Shown one piece after another: positions 31,444 through 43,978 of a stretch of DNA of 64,000 nucleotides. The stretch is from positions 19,206,509-19,270,508 of the forward strand of contig NC_087064.1 in NCBI RefSeq assembly GCF_963678635.1. The letters run 5' to 3'. The position numbers and the translations under genes were made by a program. Below the pieces are notes generated by a model, which did not search any database, had not been told where the DNA came from, and was given only the letters and a program-made list of their open reading frames with translations. The DNA is from Symsagittifera roscoffensis. Its lineage: Eukaryota > Xenacoelomorpha > Acoela > Convolutidae. Every line of letters starts with the position of its first letter. The first letter of the stretch is position 1.

Positions 31444-34075
31444 AAGATCAACGCCTGGGACAGGGAAGTTTATCCGGGGAGTCTGATATAGATGAAAAAA
31501 TTCCTGATGAGAAAGAGGACCTGGAGAATAAAGTTTTGTCCGGGGAGTTCAGGTGGATGCGAAGAAGGCACAGAACTGATCCGGATGAGGAGACGTGCTC
31601 TATCGCAGACTCTTCATTGGATGACAACTCGCAGAACTCAGGAATTGACACCTATTCGGGAGCTCAGGATCGGAACTGTCAGAGCTAGCGATCCACACAC
31701 TACTAGTGGAGACTCGAGCAAGGGACCTGGACAGTGACGTATATCAAGACCCTGACAGTGATCGCTACCTCATACCAGGTGAAAGAGTCTTTGATAACGC
31801 AGCGGATGATCTGGAAACAATAGCGGTATCGAAACGTTCGATAAGTCTGTTGCCACAAAAAGAGGTAATCAGGAATGACCTTCAGCCGTTCGAACAAGAA
31901 ACACAGCCATTGGCGAAGATTTGGTGCGTTAAGATGGAAGAAGACACGCATCAGCCCAATGAGCTGAATAGTCAGATGAGGGTCGTGAAGATGTAGTTGA
32001 AGGCGAGATACAGACTCTCGGACCTACTAAGAGCGCATAGAAATGACCGCATGACAAGCAACTTGAAAAGGTGGATCGAAAATGGTGCTCCGAACAAAGG
32101 AGACCTGGAGGAAGACAGTTACCGTATTCTGAGACAGTACTTTATGCAGAAAGAAGGAAGGTTGTATCTGAACAAGGACGGGATCGTGGCTTGCAAGAGA
32201 AGAGAAGAGGACAAAGTCCGGTACAAATACAATGCGATAGTGTTGCCGCAACTCTATCAAACAGAACTTTTATTCAGGTCGCGCGATCAGATGGGCCATC
32301 AGGGAATCGAAAAGTATATCAGAGGATCCTGAAGCGCTTTGAGGGGCCTGAAATGAAAAAAGCATGCGAGAAGTGGGTAACAGCATGTCTGTCATGCCAA
32401 CAGGTCAAAGATCCAAGGAAATTGTTATTTCGTTTGCAGTCGATTGAGTCGTCTGAATTCAACGAGGTGGTGCAGATAGATCACCAAAAGATATGCATGA
32501 CAGACAGTTGTTAAAATCAAGTCTTGGTCATGATAGATCACTTCACGAAGTATGCAGAGACCGTGCCCTGCATAACTGCCTCAGCGGAAGAGACGTGCGA
32601 TCACCTGATCAATACGTGGATAGCGAGACATGGTTGTCCTATGACATTTCAATCGGATTATGGAACAGCTTTTGTGGGGGAACTCACGAAAGAGCTTATG
32701 AGACGCTCGCAGGTTGCTCAAGCTCACTCCACGACATACCATCCCCAGACGAATGGCTTAGTGGAAAGGCAGAATCGAACGTTAGTATCGATGCTGAGGG
32801 TATATTGTTCCAGGTACATGACCGATTGGGACAGATACCTTCCACAAGTGATGTGAGCTTATAACAGCACGCAACATTCCACCACCGGAGTTAGTCCATA
32901 CATGATGCTAACGGGACACGAGAAGTCTTTGCCAATGACTTTCTTCTACCCAGAGTATGAGGGTAAGAAAACGTCACCACAGGTCTATGTAAGGGATGTG
33001 ATTAGACGTCAACAGGAGTTAAACGACTTATGTAGACGAAATACTCAGCAGGCACAGGCAAGGCAGAGGAAAAGATTTGACAAGAAAGAAGCTGGTGCAA
33101 AAGCTTATTCGGTAGGAGACTACGTATGGGTTTTTCAGAACGTCATACCACCGAAAGAAACGAAAAAGCTCCTAAAAAAGTGGAGGGGACCGTTCATGAT
33201 TACGGAAGTGCACCAGGAGGGACGCTTTTATAGATTGAGTACTGGCCGAGCCGCTCACTACGAAAATATTAAGCCACACAACCCATCAATAGAAGATTGG
33301 TGTATACCTGCAGAAATGGAAGAGGGGGATTATCTGATGATGGACTCTGCTTGTGAGGTCAACGAGAAGGGCACCAGGGAGAAGAACGATGAAAATGAAG
33401 TCGAAAAGGAAGGAGCAAGTCCACCACTGGACCTGGATACAAACGAGGTGATTGAAGCGGATGAAGAAACCTTACCCTACGCAGAGGAGGACTGGCAAGA
33501 CCCCGAACAAAATGGAGGTACCCAAGAATTTGGAACCGGATCTTCCGTTTACGATACAGACTCGACAGAACGACAGGACAAGATCCAGGAAGAAAAATAA
33601 CCCTTACGGTGACGACTTCGTAGTGGACAGGATAGATCTGAAGAAGATAGTGGAAGAAGTAGTGGTGGGTCTAGAAGAAATAACTGTGTCACAAGACATT
33701 GACTTTGTCGATGATCACGACAAGGAGTGGGTCGATGACCGGTCTAAGCCCGAGATAGAATTTGACGACGAGCAACAGCAGTAATATGAACAAGACTTGA
33801 CAAATCTGCGTGTCTTGGAGTGGCTGAACGAAATAACGTCGGACCCAAAAGAGACCAGTGTCACGATTCAAGATGTAGATCGTGAAAGCATGAAATACAT
33901 GAAAACCGAACAAGAGGATCCTGCCTGGGCTGCCCAGGAAGGGCGACTACTCATTCCGGCTTCCAATCTTGACTTGATATCCGGTCTGCGATCGACGGGG
34001 ACGTCGATGGATATTATCGTCCGGGGAGTGGGGGTAGGACTTACCCACACTGAAAAATTATTAATAAAAAAATAA
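31444..34075 (+). pseudogene. Second duplicated block: linker, second integrase and pol C-terminus
   Basis: At 31,443 the sequence jumps back to the equivalent of 27,358; the joint shares TTC. It then runs through the acidic linker, a second integrase (stops at about 31,994, 32,330 and 32,512; IDH, SDYG and VERQ motifs present), the GPF module (KKWRGPF near 33,180) and the acidic tail. From 33,738 it continues beyond the point where the first copy breaks, into the pol C-terminus (YMKTEQEDP) that matches M, ending at 34,075. This block is thus the original 3' end of pol. Confidence 0.85.
34066..34072 (+). promoter_or_regulatory. Possible -1 frameshift heptamer at the pol stop
   Basis: A AAA AAA lies in the correct phase directly before the pol UAA (34,073-34,075). 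A -1 slip here enters the frame that contains the macro domain, with one UAA at 34,132. In M the macro ORF is also in the -1 frame relative to pol. No downstream pseudoknot has been tested, and runs of A are common by chance. Confidence 0.3.
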
Positions 34076-34134
34076 AGAAAATAGCAAGAGAGACAGGAGA
34101 TTTAGAAGCGGAAACAGGCGAGGACCCTAAGTAA

Positions 34135-34641
34135 CCGGACATAGGGAGGTTAGTTGAGTCATATTTTAACTTACCAAATGAATATTCAAGTAGCATAATA
34201 CTAACAGATAGCGATTTCATACTCACAAATAGAACATATGCGATAGCAATCACAGCAGACATGAGTTTCAAGACAGCGTTAGCAGCAGATTTTAAGCGAG
34301 AATATAAAAACATAGAATTCATTTGGAATAAAAGACCAGGAATAGGGGGCGTAGCAGCTTTGCCTCCGGCGGCGTCACAGATACCGGGAAAGTACTTATG
34401 CTTCTTGGTGACGAGGGCGATGGAGAAGCGGCACGTGGACCCGAAAAACCTAGTCTTGTCCTTGACGAGATTGAGAGACTTCCTCGTGGAAAGGGATGTG
34501 AAGGAGCTTTTGCTTCCAATGTACGACCCAAACAGAGGACGACTGCATCCACGGGAGCTGTACGCACTGATACACCTAATTTTTTCTGATACCAATATGC
34601 AAGTATACCTACATAAGAAATATTACTTAAGTATAGGCTGA
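34135..34641 (+). CDS. Macro-domain protein (TARG1/OARD1-like) of element P
   Basis: Open for about 168 codons after the UAA at 34,132; the first ATG is at 34,261, but the fold needs the upstream part. Order seen: SIILTDSDFILTN strand and loop, TYAIAITADMSFKTALAADF (matching the macro-domain region where a Gly/Asp loop and the helix GxAxxFK follow), then GVAALPP, GKYLCFLVTR, a helix with LTRLRDFLVERD, LLPMYDPNRGRLHPREL and a closing hydrophobic strand. This is the full order of a TARG1/OARD1-type macro domain, proteins that bind ADP-ribose and reverse ADP-ribosylation. The MYDPNRG(R/K)L loop is conserved with M but differs from the usual GCGLD loop, so catalysis is uncertain. It is the best preserved gene of the otherwise broken element P. 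Confidence 0.55.
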   Translation, partial: PDIGRLVESYFNLPNEYSSSIILTDSDFILTNRTYAIAITADMSFKTALAADFKREYKNIEFIWNKRPGIGGVAALPPAASQIPGKYLCFLVTRAMEKRHVDPKNLVLSLTRLRDFLVERDVKELLLPMYDPNRGRLHPRELYALIHLIFSDTNMQVYLHKKYYLSIG

Positions 34642-35029
34642 GTTTAGGTGGCATACAGGGGGGCGTCATTTCAAATGTGTGTTGTGTGTGATATGGGTAA
34701 TGTGTTATGTTATGTGTTATGTTATTAAGACTCTGGGTAAGAAGGAGTTAGTGACCCTGAACAACTGAATGACAATCTTAGGAATAGATCCAAAGTTTGG
34801 ACTGTCCAATCTTAGGTCGAATTCCAAAATTTTAGAAACTGACTGATTTTAATAAGTTTTAGGATCAAATCCTTTTTATATGACTGTTTCAAATAAATTT
34901 TAACAAAAAATTAGTGTAAAACTGACAAGTGTGATATTCGTAACCTCTTTTCTAGATCCTGATTGATTGTTTAATTACTCACTTGAGTTCGAATCATTGA
35001 ATCAATAACAGAATCAAACCTGAAAGAAA
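34642..35029 (+). other. Spacer before the SGNH ORF in element P
   Basis: Non-coding and AT-rich, with TTATG/TGTGTTATG microrepeats near 34,690-34,720. It contains the splice acceptor at 34,948-34,955. Confidence 0.6.
34948..34955 (+). promoter_or_regulatory. Putative 3' splice site before the SGNH ORF of P
   Basis: CTCTTTTCTAG followed by ATC, 74 nt before the ATG at 35,030. It corresponds in position to TTTTCAG/ATC at 5,922 in element M. Confidence 0.45.
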
Positions 35030-38000
35030 ATGGATAATTTCAAGTTGGACGAATTGATGGACCTGGCATAGGCATATGTAGGACCGATGGTAGATGCGAT
35101 CTATCGGAGGCTAATGGATTGAGACGTCGCTCTGGAGGACCCAGAGGTAGTCATGTTGCTGACCGCCTTGATGAACATCTTGGGGCATAATAACCGTGGG
35201 GACCGCCCCACGGAAGTCTTATTGATGGCAGCATATGGAGAAAGAGGAGTACTAGACCGCCCGAACATGAGAGTGATGAGGTGGAGAAACGGGGCTCTCT
35301 CAGGGAGTGACTTGGCGAATGAGCCTGGATTGGGAAGTTCTAGGACTTACCAACCAGGTGAAATGCCTATGCCCTCCAAGCCAAAACCTGGACTGAGGAG
35401 AATGCATCATGAAATCAACAGCGAGGCTTCCTCGTCTAGTTCACAACTGAGAACAGCTGTGCCACCAAAGAGGGCGAGAGTAGAAGAGGAGGTTCTGCAA
35501 GATCTCAATGGGACGACAGAAGAACTAGAGAAGACTAGAAGGGAGCTGGACGAAATGGCCAAGACCATGCTCAGTATAGAAGATAGGGACATGTGGAAGA
35601 AATTGTTTGAAGACTGCAACAAGAAGCAGGATGAAGAAATAGACCTCTTGAGGCGAGAATACAAGCAGTGATCGGAGCGTCTGTCGTTAACGACAGTCGT
35701 AGAAAAAGTGATACCTACAAGGGATATTCCTCGTGGGCAGTCCCTGATGGAACTCTTGACGCCTCGAGAAATGAGTCGAACGACGGAAACGCGACTCCCG
35801 GCTACAACTGGTCGAGTGACAATCCCGGACCCGAGTGACACCTTAAGTGACCCAGTCGTGGAGCAAACAGTGAGAAAGCTGACAGAAACAGCAGGACGAT
35901 TGGTTGCCAACAGGAATGCGCCAGGTTCCGGGGTGACTGCACCCTATGGAACAATCGATGACATGGGCAGAGTACAACTCTCCCAAGACGTGATGACCAG
36001 AGAGGGAGTTAGCAATGCAACATCATCAGCAAGGAGCTCTAGGTTCCCAGACAGAAAAACACGAGAGATGCCGGCGAAGAAAGTGTCCAGAGTGATTGAC
36101 GTGCAAAAGAACAACCAGTTGAAGTATAGGATCCGAGAGCCTGCTTCAATCGATCGACTTGGAGCCCAGCAGTAAACATGCAGCAACCTCCACTTGGGAC
36201 ATCACATCTGATACTGGGGGACAGCTTGGTCGTCAGAGTGCTCCAAAATTTGAGGACCACCTGGATCACTACGGTGATGGCTTTTGGAGGTGCAAAGATG
36301 GCCCAGTTATTTCGGATGGTGGAGCTGATGAACACAGGGAGAATCCCTAACGTAATGATCCTAGTAGGGACGAATAACATATTGAGGAGCTCAGATGAAG
36401 AAGAGGCACAAACAATGGGAGTCAATGATGGTGTGCCTATTAACTACTCTCTGGCAGAGATTCAACTGCGCGGTACTGACCGTCTGCGCTGTACCAATGA
36501 GCACAAAGACGTTGACAGCACTTAAGGAACCTTGCGAGTCGGAATGCTTGAGGGATGATCCTTATGGATATTGAGCACGAGCTGAGAGCTATCGATCAGG
36601 CCAGACTGACTACCGACGGGATCCACTTTGATAGCATCAAAGGATAAGCCTGGTCCAACCGAGTCTTCCAAGAGCGATTAGATGAAATGGAAGTAGAACT
36701 CTTTGACACAGGAGTACTGAAGAAGGAAGAAACATCGAATAAACCGGAAATTTCAACCTTTGTGCCTCCTTACTTAGAAACACGTTTGGGAACGGTCCCA
36801 GCCGTCACGACCTATAGGCCGCAAAGCTCTAGCGAGCCAGGGCAAAGAACGGACGTACAAGATTGATTGGGGGAAGCGCCCACGAGAAGAACCATCAATC
36901 CTAGACGAAGATTAGGGCCTGTCAACCCGACAGCGGAAACGACCAGCACCTCTAGATTGGATACGAGATCAGAGACGACGAGCACCAGTCGAGAGGAGCG
37001 ACGCCCAAACAGGAGCTCTCTGATGTGGTCGAGGCCCATACCTTCTCCCCGGCACATATACAAGGATGATTTGATGAAACTGAACCTTCAGACGGTGAGC
37101 ATTGCAGCAGATGCCATGAGGATGTTGAACGGAGCGAGATTGTCTGTCAACGGACTATACTCAATAACAGGTGTGGACTGGTTAATAGATGCTGGCATAA
37201 ACTTCAGCTCTGCAACTGCTTTGAGGTTTGCCGATTGAGAGGGACTGCCCTCGAACAATACAATGGGTACAGTGAATGCAAGACCGTTACAAGTCCTAAG
37301 ACTGAATCACGATGAAGGAAATCGAGAAGAAAGACCCGGAAGATTCCTGACGACGAGGGCACCAATTGAACAACTTGTAAAGATGTTCAGGCAGGTTAAA
37401 GCACCCCCAGGCCACGTGAAAGAAAGAGCGTGCCCGAAAAAATTGAATCAAGAAGGTGATGTTCAGAGATACGGTGGGTTGAAGGCGATAAAAAAGATGA
37501 GACCATCTTTGCTGCATATGACAAGTCAGAAATGAGGAAGGCCAAGATTATGGTAGTCGCGAGTTCGGACTTCGTATATACCTCTGTTTTGGCTATAAGT
37601 CTCTGTTTTGGCCTGATGTTATAAGGTTGGCAGCGGTCGACCTGGACCTAATGCAATCCGTGTCGATGGCGATTGAATACAAAGGCAGACAGATATGAAC
37701 CCAATTACAATTGTGTTCGCTGGCATCAATGACCATCTACACAGCTGGGTTTCCTGAGCAGACTCAGAGAGCCTATGACAGCCAAAGCCGCTGTATGGCC
37801 AGCTATAAAAGATATCCTCGAGTCAATGGGAGAAGTGGAAGATACCCTGAAAGAGGGTGCCTTCACTAAAATAACACCGAGAGCCGTGTTTGCACTGTCT
37901 CCGGGATATGCACATCTCCCGGATGGACTGAAGTTCGTGTATGCGATCTACACAGCTGGGTTTCCTGAGCAGACTCAGAGAGCCTAAGACAGCCAAAGCC

Positions 38001-40549
38001 GCTGTATGGTCAGCTATAAAAGATATCCTCGAGTCAATGGGTGAAGTGGAAGATACCCTGAAAGAGGGTGCCTTCAATAAAATAACACCGAGAGCCGTGT
38101 TTGCACTGTCTCCGGGATATGCACATCTCCCGGATGGACTGAAGTTCGTGTATGCGATTGTGGCTTTGCTATCGGAAGGGAAATATGATGTAATCATTTC
38201 TGACCCAAATCGCGAGATAGAGATGGAGAATCTGAGGCCACTCAGGGCTGAATTACCTGCGGTGTGGTCGGACATCTCGAATGCGATGAGAGGATTCAAG
38301 GACCATTCACTACACATGCCAGTATTGGACGAAGTGCTGGGGTTGGAACTGTCCAACTTCAATCGACAGCTTAAATTGAAGCCAGGAATTGACGATGACC
38401 ATCGAGTAATCGTAGCGATGTCAAACGATTTATGGTTCCGAGGAATGGAAGTAAAAAAGGAAGGAGAGAGGAGAAAGAACTCCAAGGAGTGATGGTTTTG
38501 AGGACGAAACGAGAGGCTAACCAGTGGCTGCACCTGACCCCTCGGATAGCAGCGTTGGGGGCTGATGCTTTCGAGCATCGCCCAGTGATGATCAGGAAGA
38601 TCCATGCCTACTTAGTGAAGGTGGTGAACCTGCCCGAAAATGCTGAAGAGAAGTCAGCCGAGCTTCGTGAATAGAGTGTGCTAAGTTACCCTGGAAGCTT
38701 TCTGGACCCAAAAGGTGAGGGGGGAAGGAAGCTTTGACCGGACTGATAGCATGCTGGAAGTGCTAGGAGCCAGATGGACCGCGTCCTTCTAGGCGAAAAT
38801 TTACCCAACACTTTCTTGATATTTGATAAAAGAATTCCTCCAAGCATTAGTGGAAGTGTCGATCGTTGAACTACTAGGCTTGTTCGTGACGTTTGGAGCA
38901 GAAGACTTTGTGGAAGGAACGGCTGTACTGTTCACCGAAGGAGTTCAAAACTTGCGATTAGATGGACTTTTAACGTTGATCGCGATAACTCATGGAAACT
39001 TGGGAGGACTGATGAATTTGACGCGCTACCCAGAGCAGATGAGAGAGAATGTGAGGAACTTCGACGTGAAGCGAGCTACGGATTCCGGGAACAAGATAAG
39101 AGATTTGAGACATACTCTTATCCAGTACCTCCTGCAGCAGAATCGCTTTGGAACCGGAGAATATGAAACAATCCAGAGGGAGGAAGACGTGCGACGACAT
39201 GTTGGGGGCATGCCCCTGCTAACTGATCTGAGCTCAGCTATGAGGACCAATCCCTTAGCGTTGATCAGAGGAGCCACGGATTTTGTGACGGCCATATATG
39301 GGCCAGAAGTCACGTTTGCCTTCCCTGATGTTAAGGTGGAAGCTTACAGGAGGTCGGTGCTGCACCTGAACCTCATATCAGCAGTGGACGGAAGTGCCCT
39401 GAATTGGTATGAGCAGCACGTATTGCGAGTGCTCATAAGCGAAGATCTGTTGTTTGCGAAGATATCGGAGCCAGAGATTACAATCGTCAACTTCGACGAT
39501 CAGATCCGCCATCGCATGGGAGAAAAGGACAGAGGGCACATTGAAGTATTCCCGAAGCTCTAGAATCTGAGGCCCTATGACAAGACAAATGGCGAGATCA
39601 CAAGAATTCCTCGTTTCAGTGCAGCATACCACAAGGTGAGAGAAGAGACGAAAGGTTGGGGTGATTACAAGAAGCTGCCAGAGGAAATCCTTGAATTCCC
39701 TCTGATAAGAAGGATGTTGCTCGGAGCAGTCTCCGCAGTGCAAACTCCTAGGTTGAGAACTTTTGAGACCAATGAAAGGAGGATGGCGAAATTCTCGGAA
39801 ACGATGTATCCGTGTTTTGTGGGCAGAAATGCCGCAGTGTTACAGCATACGCAGTTTGCTTACACGGATCAGCCAACGAGAATGCGAATAAGCAACGCAG
39901 CGACTCCGAAGCCTGGAAGATTTGACGAGGAATGGGCGAAACTGGATCTAGCGCCTATGAGGATGATTGGCAGAGCTGAATTGCCAGAGGCCTCCTTGAT
40001 CTTGACGAGTGTGAAACCGGAGTTAACGGTGGGAGGAACGCTTCAGACGAGAACCTTGCTAGCACCCTTCGGCTATGAAGAGGTCAAAATAGTTTCTGGA
40101 GAGGAGGAAGATCAGTCAGCTGGCAGGCTAATTATACCGAAACTCCCACAAGGGGCCAGAGGTGAAGATCAAGGATCCTCAAATTTGAGAGAGAAATCAG
40201 AAGAGATGATGGGCAGGGAGGAAGCCGTCGATCGGAGGAACCTATGCAACAGGAACCCGATCGGGCCGAGAAAGAAGAAGATAAGGCATCGACAGGAGGA
40301 GTATCCAACCTGGACTTCAATTTCCTCAGTGATTTTGAAAGCGGCGCAGATGCGTTAGGAATGACTGAGCCAGCAGACGAGGGTACTTCCACGCTGGAAC
40401 CTCGTCATGCTTTATGGAAAAAAAACCGGAATTTGCCGGAGAGCGGCTCTCCGAGCAATTCTAAAGATACAGAACAAAGACTCCTCATGGATTCACCAAG
40501 GAGAAGAAGATTAGAAGGCGCTGCCAGAGTACCTTTCTTGGGAACGTAG
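35030..40549 (+). pseudogene. Decayed SGNH-hydrolase-like giant protein of element P
   Basis: Homologue of the 1,660-residue ORF of M. The start MDNFKLDELMD is followed by UAG at 35,069 and UGA at 35,120; the open stretch 35,153-35,671 has the coiled coil and 35,708-36,175 a basic linker. Domain 1: HLILGDSLVVRVL (36,199 onward), VGTNN (about 36,365) and DGIHFD (36,615-36,632), so Ser and His are present. Domain 2: VVASSDF near 37,555 and FAGINDHLHS near 37,715, then SPGYAHLP and DDDHR near 38,395. The C-terminal regions at 38,823-39,563 and 39,636-40,358 match M residues about 1,200-1,640, and 40,244-40,549 is the acidic region. There are many stops and frameshifts plus a 211-bp duplication, so no intact product is possible. 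Confidence 0.75.
37741..38162. repeat. 211-bp tandem duplication inside SGNH domain 2
   Basis: ACAGCTGGGTTTCCTGAGC at 37,741 recurs at 37,952, and the following roughly 200 bp are nearly identical (only a few substitutions). The period is not a multiple of three, so it adds a frameshift. It interrupts the domain between its GxND and SPGYA parts. Confidence 0.9.
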
Positions 40550-40567
40550 CCCGAAGAAGAGTGGGAA

Positions 40568-41284
40568 GTGCATCACAGGGACCATGAAAAAAGGACAGGA
40601 TGTAGAATGGACAGAGTAGCCTTTATGGAAGAGGTCTGGACGGTAGTTCAGAGCTACAGTACCCAGTCCATTTTGAAACTACGTCTCAACCAACCACTAA
40701 CGCGGGAGGTCCTTGAAAAACTCGACGAGTGTGAAGGGAGATTGAGTGAGTTATTGCTCGACTCAGCCACTGACGAAAGTGAGGCAAACTCTCCTATCAA
40801 GATGACGCCGCAAGAAGACAAAAGAGAAGTGGTATATCTGTCAAGAACCCGGAAAGGAACGATGCGATCGAACTTGGTGATTGACAAGATTAATGAACTG
40901 AAGATGAAACTGGGCAGCAAGGTGACATTGAGGAAGGCGGGAAAGACGAAGGTTGATTCCGAAATCTCGGTAAAAGCTGTCAACTCAGAGAAAAGAAAAC
41001 GAGTCGAAGGAGCTATGGATTTGGGACAGAGTGATGATCGATTGCCTGGCACAGATAGGATGTTGACTGATGTCGCCATGGTGCCACCCATTCTCATGGC
41101 AGGGATAAAATCAACTGGTTACAAAACCAAGAGGAGTGACCGCACTCTGACTGGAGCAACATTAGAAATGGAAATACTCAGCGAATGTGGAGAGAGTACT
41201 ACGAAAGACTTTAAACCGTCTCCCATGAAGCACGGAAAAAGAAGTGTTGTAGGACAGCTAGTCCCAGTGAATATAACCGACTGA
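40568..41284 (+). CDS. C-terminal region of the giant downstream protein of P (unknown function)
   Basis: 239 open codons in the same frame as the acidic stretch ending at 40,549, separated by one stop. Composition is Lys/Glu-rich and mostly helical in appearance (KLDECEGRLSELLLD, INELKMKLGSK). I recognise no family. The equivalent in M would lie at or beyond the window start, so conservation cannot be judged. It is probably part of one long ORF rather than a separate gene. Confidence 0.4.
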   Translation: MHHRDHEKRTGCRMDRVAFMEEVWTVVQSYSTQSILKLRLNQPLTREVLEKLDECEGRLSELLLDSATDESEANSPIKMTPQEDKREVVYLSRTRKGTMRSNLVIDKINELKMKLGSKVTLRKAGKTKVDSEISVKAVNSEKRKRVEGAMDLGQSDDRLPGTDRMLTDVAMVPPILMAGIKSTGYKTKRSDRTLTGATLEMEILSECGESTTKDFKPSPMKHGKRSVVGQLVPVNITD

Positions 41285-42780
41285 CAGTGTCGGATACTGT
41301 ATCAATAGATGAACCGCCAATGGATACATAGAGATGTTGGAGTACAGAAATTCGGCCAGAGGACACTTGATGGCTCTGGAAGACCAAAGTGCCATGAAAG
41401 GTTATTTGGAAACGATGATGCAAGGCACCACCCTGAAGCAGAAAGCATACGGGACTCTGGTATCGTCTGAGATGCATGCAGAAACGATAGAGCAGTTGGT
41501 GAGCCTTCCATAGAGACCGGTAGTGTTACGGTTTTTCGAAGAAGAAATGAGAACCACGCCGAAGATACACGCTCTGACAGCAGTACCTTACGTGAGAATT
41601 GAGCTACAACTGAGGTTCGCCTGGTGCATGATCGGACTGAATCAGAATGTTCTCAGCAGTTCCAGAGAGAACCAAAGAGGAGTTAGAGTCGATACTGGGA
41701 AGGAAGTTCATGGGATATGGCAGTGGGAACTTCAGTGACTTTGAAAGACAAGCAGAAAGGATCAACAGTCACGGATTACAATGCAGTAGATGAGAATGAT
41801 GAGATCCACTGAGTGATGATGGATGAACCACTACTGGAAGCTTCAGGAAAGCGTAATTGGAGGAGCATCATGTCAACACATGATGAATTTACCTGCCATT
41901 GCTTGCTGCAAACATGGTGGTACCCCGGGCGCAATAATCTGGTATTGATCTGGGACTGTGGAGAGCTGCTCTCCGTGGGTTTACCAAACTCATCACGGCC
42001 CATAAAGATAGTGATAGTGGTAGTTATGATGGCGATACGATGGCTGGAAGCTCATGTGAAGGAGAACAATAGACAGGAGGTGCCAACGAGAGAACAATTG
42101 CAGAAATTGGATTGTCTGAAAAGTTTAAATATTTTTAAGACAATGTGCAAAATCTTGAACATTCCGATGGGAGTGAAAAAGATATGGGCCAGAAGAGGTC
42201 TGATGCCATGCTTTAGAGCCAACATGACTGCATGGTTGTACGAATATGCAAAGAAGCATATGTCGAAGCACAGCAGAGTGTACAGTGCGTATCAGCTGGA
42301 CATTGGAGCAGGAGCTTCCAAGCGAGCTTTTGTAACTCATCGGAATGCAGTGACCACCGCAGTAAAGAGAACTTCCAGGACGAGTGATTATAATGGAAGG
42401 GAGAAAGAAGAGATGCTGAAAGAAGGTTTGAAGAGAAACGTGATGTTGTGCCTCCACAACAGCTTCTGCCGGAACAGAGAATCTAACGTAAACAAAGAGT
42501 AGAAGAGCAGAAGTGTTGGAGGACTGCTTCCAACAGCGTCAGGATAGCTACCGATGTGTTGCAGGACACGGAAACTAAAAGAACAGAGTCAATGTCGCAG
42601 GAGGAGGAGTTTGAGCATTGACAAATGGCCGAAAAACAAGATGCAAGAAGAAACGAATATAGAAGAATTTAGAAATTTTAGAACTTCTAAGCGACGAAAA
42701 AAGAAGAAACAAAGAAGTGAAGAAAGAGAAGAAGTTAAAACTCAGAATTGTTTTGTATGTGACAAAAAATTCAACTGAGA
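41285..42780 (+). pseudogene. Last coding remnants of element P
   Basis: Broken open stretches at 41,523-41,738, 41,813-42,502 and 42,554-42,778. The middle one, from about 42,030, looks protein-like (RWLEAHVKEN, FRANMTAWLYEYAKKHMSKH) and continues the helical, Lys-rich style of the previous segment. No motif is recognised. After about 42,780 the base composition becomes AT-rich and non-coding. Confidence 0.35.
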
Positions 42781-43978
42781 AACTAAGCAACCAAGTTGTA
42801 ATTGAAACTGAAAGAAAACATTTAGTTGAGTTTTGAAAGATTAAAGAATTTGTTGCATTTATAAATTTGCATTTTGATTTTAGTTAGTGGCTTTAGAGAC
42901 ACTTATTATTTATTTAGAAAGGTTTGAGTGAAGAGTATATTTAAATATTCCATCCTGCATGATTGTTTTTAATCAACTAGGACAATTGATCGATTTGTAG
43001 TGACATGAAAGGCTTGGGTAATCTCTTGAAGAGAGAGAGAGAGATTATTTCATTGTTCTTTCTAATTACAGAGTTTTTTAGTTTAATATTCAGGTTCAAT
43101 AACAACTAAATTTTCGAAGGGAATAATAAGATAATTTTAGCTTGTTGGTTGGCAGGACTGTCCTGCAAACTAACACTTTTTAAACCTAGGAGAAAAATTT
43201 TAAATCAGGGCATTGACATTGGAAGTTAGAAAAATGTTTTGTCTTAAGTCATATCCTCGAAAGTGCACAATTAGTGAGAGAATTTGGAAGGCTATAGTGA
43301 TGTAGTATGATGCCATTTATATTCTGCAGTGAGTCGATATGGCGTGGATAAAAGTGATTTCGTGCATTTTGTTAATTCTGTTCGATGGCACTGTACCATT
43401 TTTATGAAGACTACGAGATTCAATGGGGACATTGACCGGGCTGTCCAGAGAGTATGTGACATTCGACCAAAATTGACAAAAAGACAGTTTCGGATGGTTA
43501 GCCGCTAACCCAGAAAATTGGCAGCTTTAGAGGATTAGCGGTGTTTTTTAGACGATTAGACGAATCGTGAAGGCCAGAAGATTCTGCAAATTCTAATTTT
43601 TAAGATTTCGATTTTGCGAGAGAAACAACGACAAGAAATAGAAAAATAGGACAGAGTATTAGCAGAGACCGATAGTTGCGAGAGAAACAACGACAAGAAA
43701 TAGAAAAATAGGACAGAGTATTAGCAGACACCGCTCCGAGTTGTAACGATTGTGTCGCTACAATTGTTACAAAGCCATTCACTCCAACGGTGAAGGGTGG
43801 TGGAACCGTGAATTCAGCCTTCCGGAGAGGAAATAAGAGTGTTATTTCCCCGGATTCAGGAATCCGCAGGGGTCTTGAGACCTGAACTCAAACTATTTTA
43901 TACAAACTTCCTGGTTATGTCCTGAATTGAATTTAATTAACATCTGGATTCATTTTCTGATTATGAGAAGCTAGGAGT
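42781..43978 (+). other. 3' untranslated region of element P
   Basis: About 1.2 kb, AT-rich, no ORF. It contains a 62-bp tandem duplication (43,615-43,735, TGCGAGAGAAACAACGACAAG). From 43,765 it reads TGTTACAAAG...CACTCC...CAGCCTTCCGGA, which recalls the leader start at 18,481-18,660; this may be a remnant of another LTR/leader junction. Confidence 0.45.
43615..43735. repeat. 62-bp tandem duplication
   Basis: TGCGAGAGAAACAACGACAAG with the following sequence appears at 43,615 and again at 43,677, nearly identical for about 60 bp. Confidence 0.92.
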
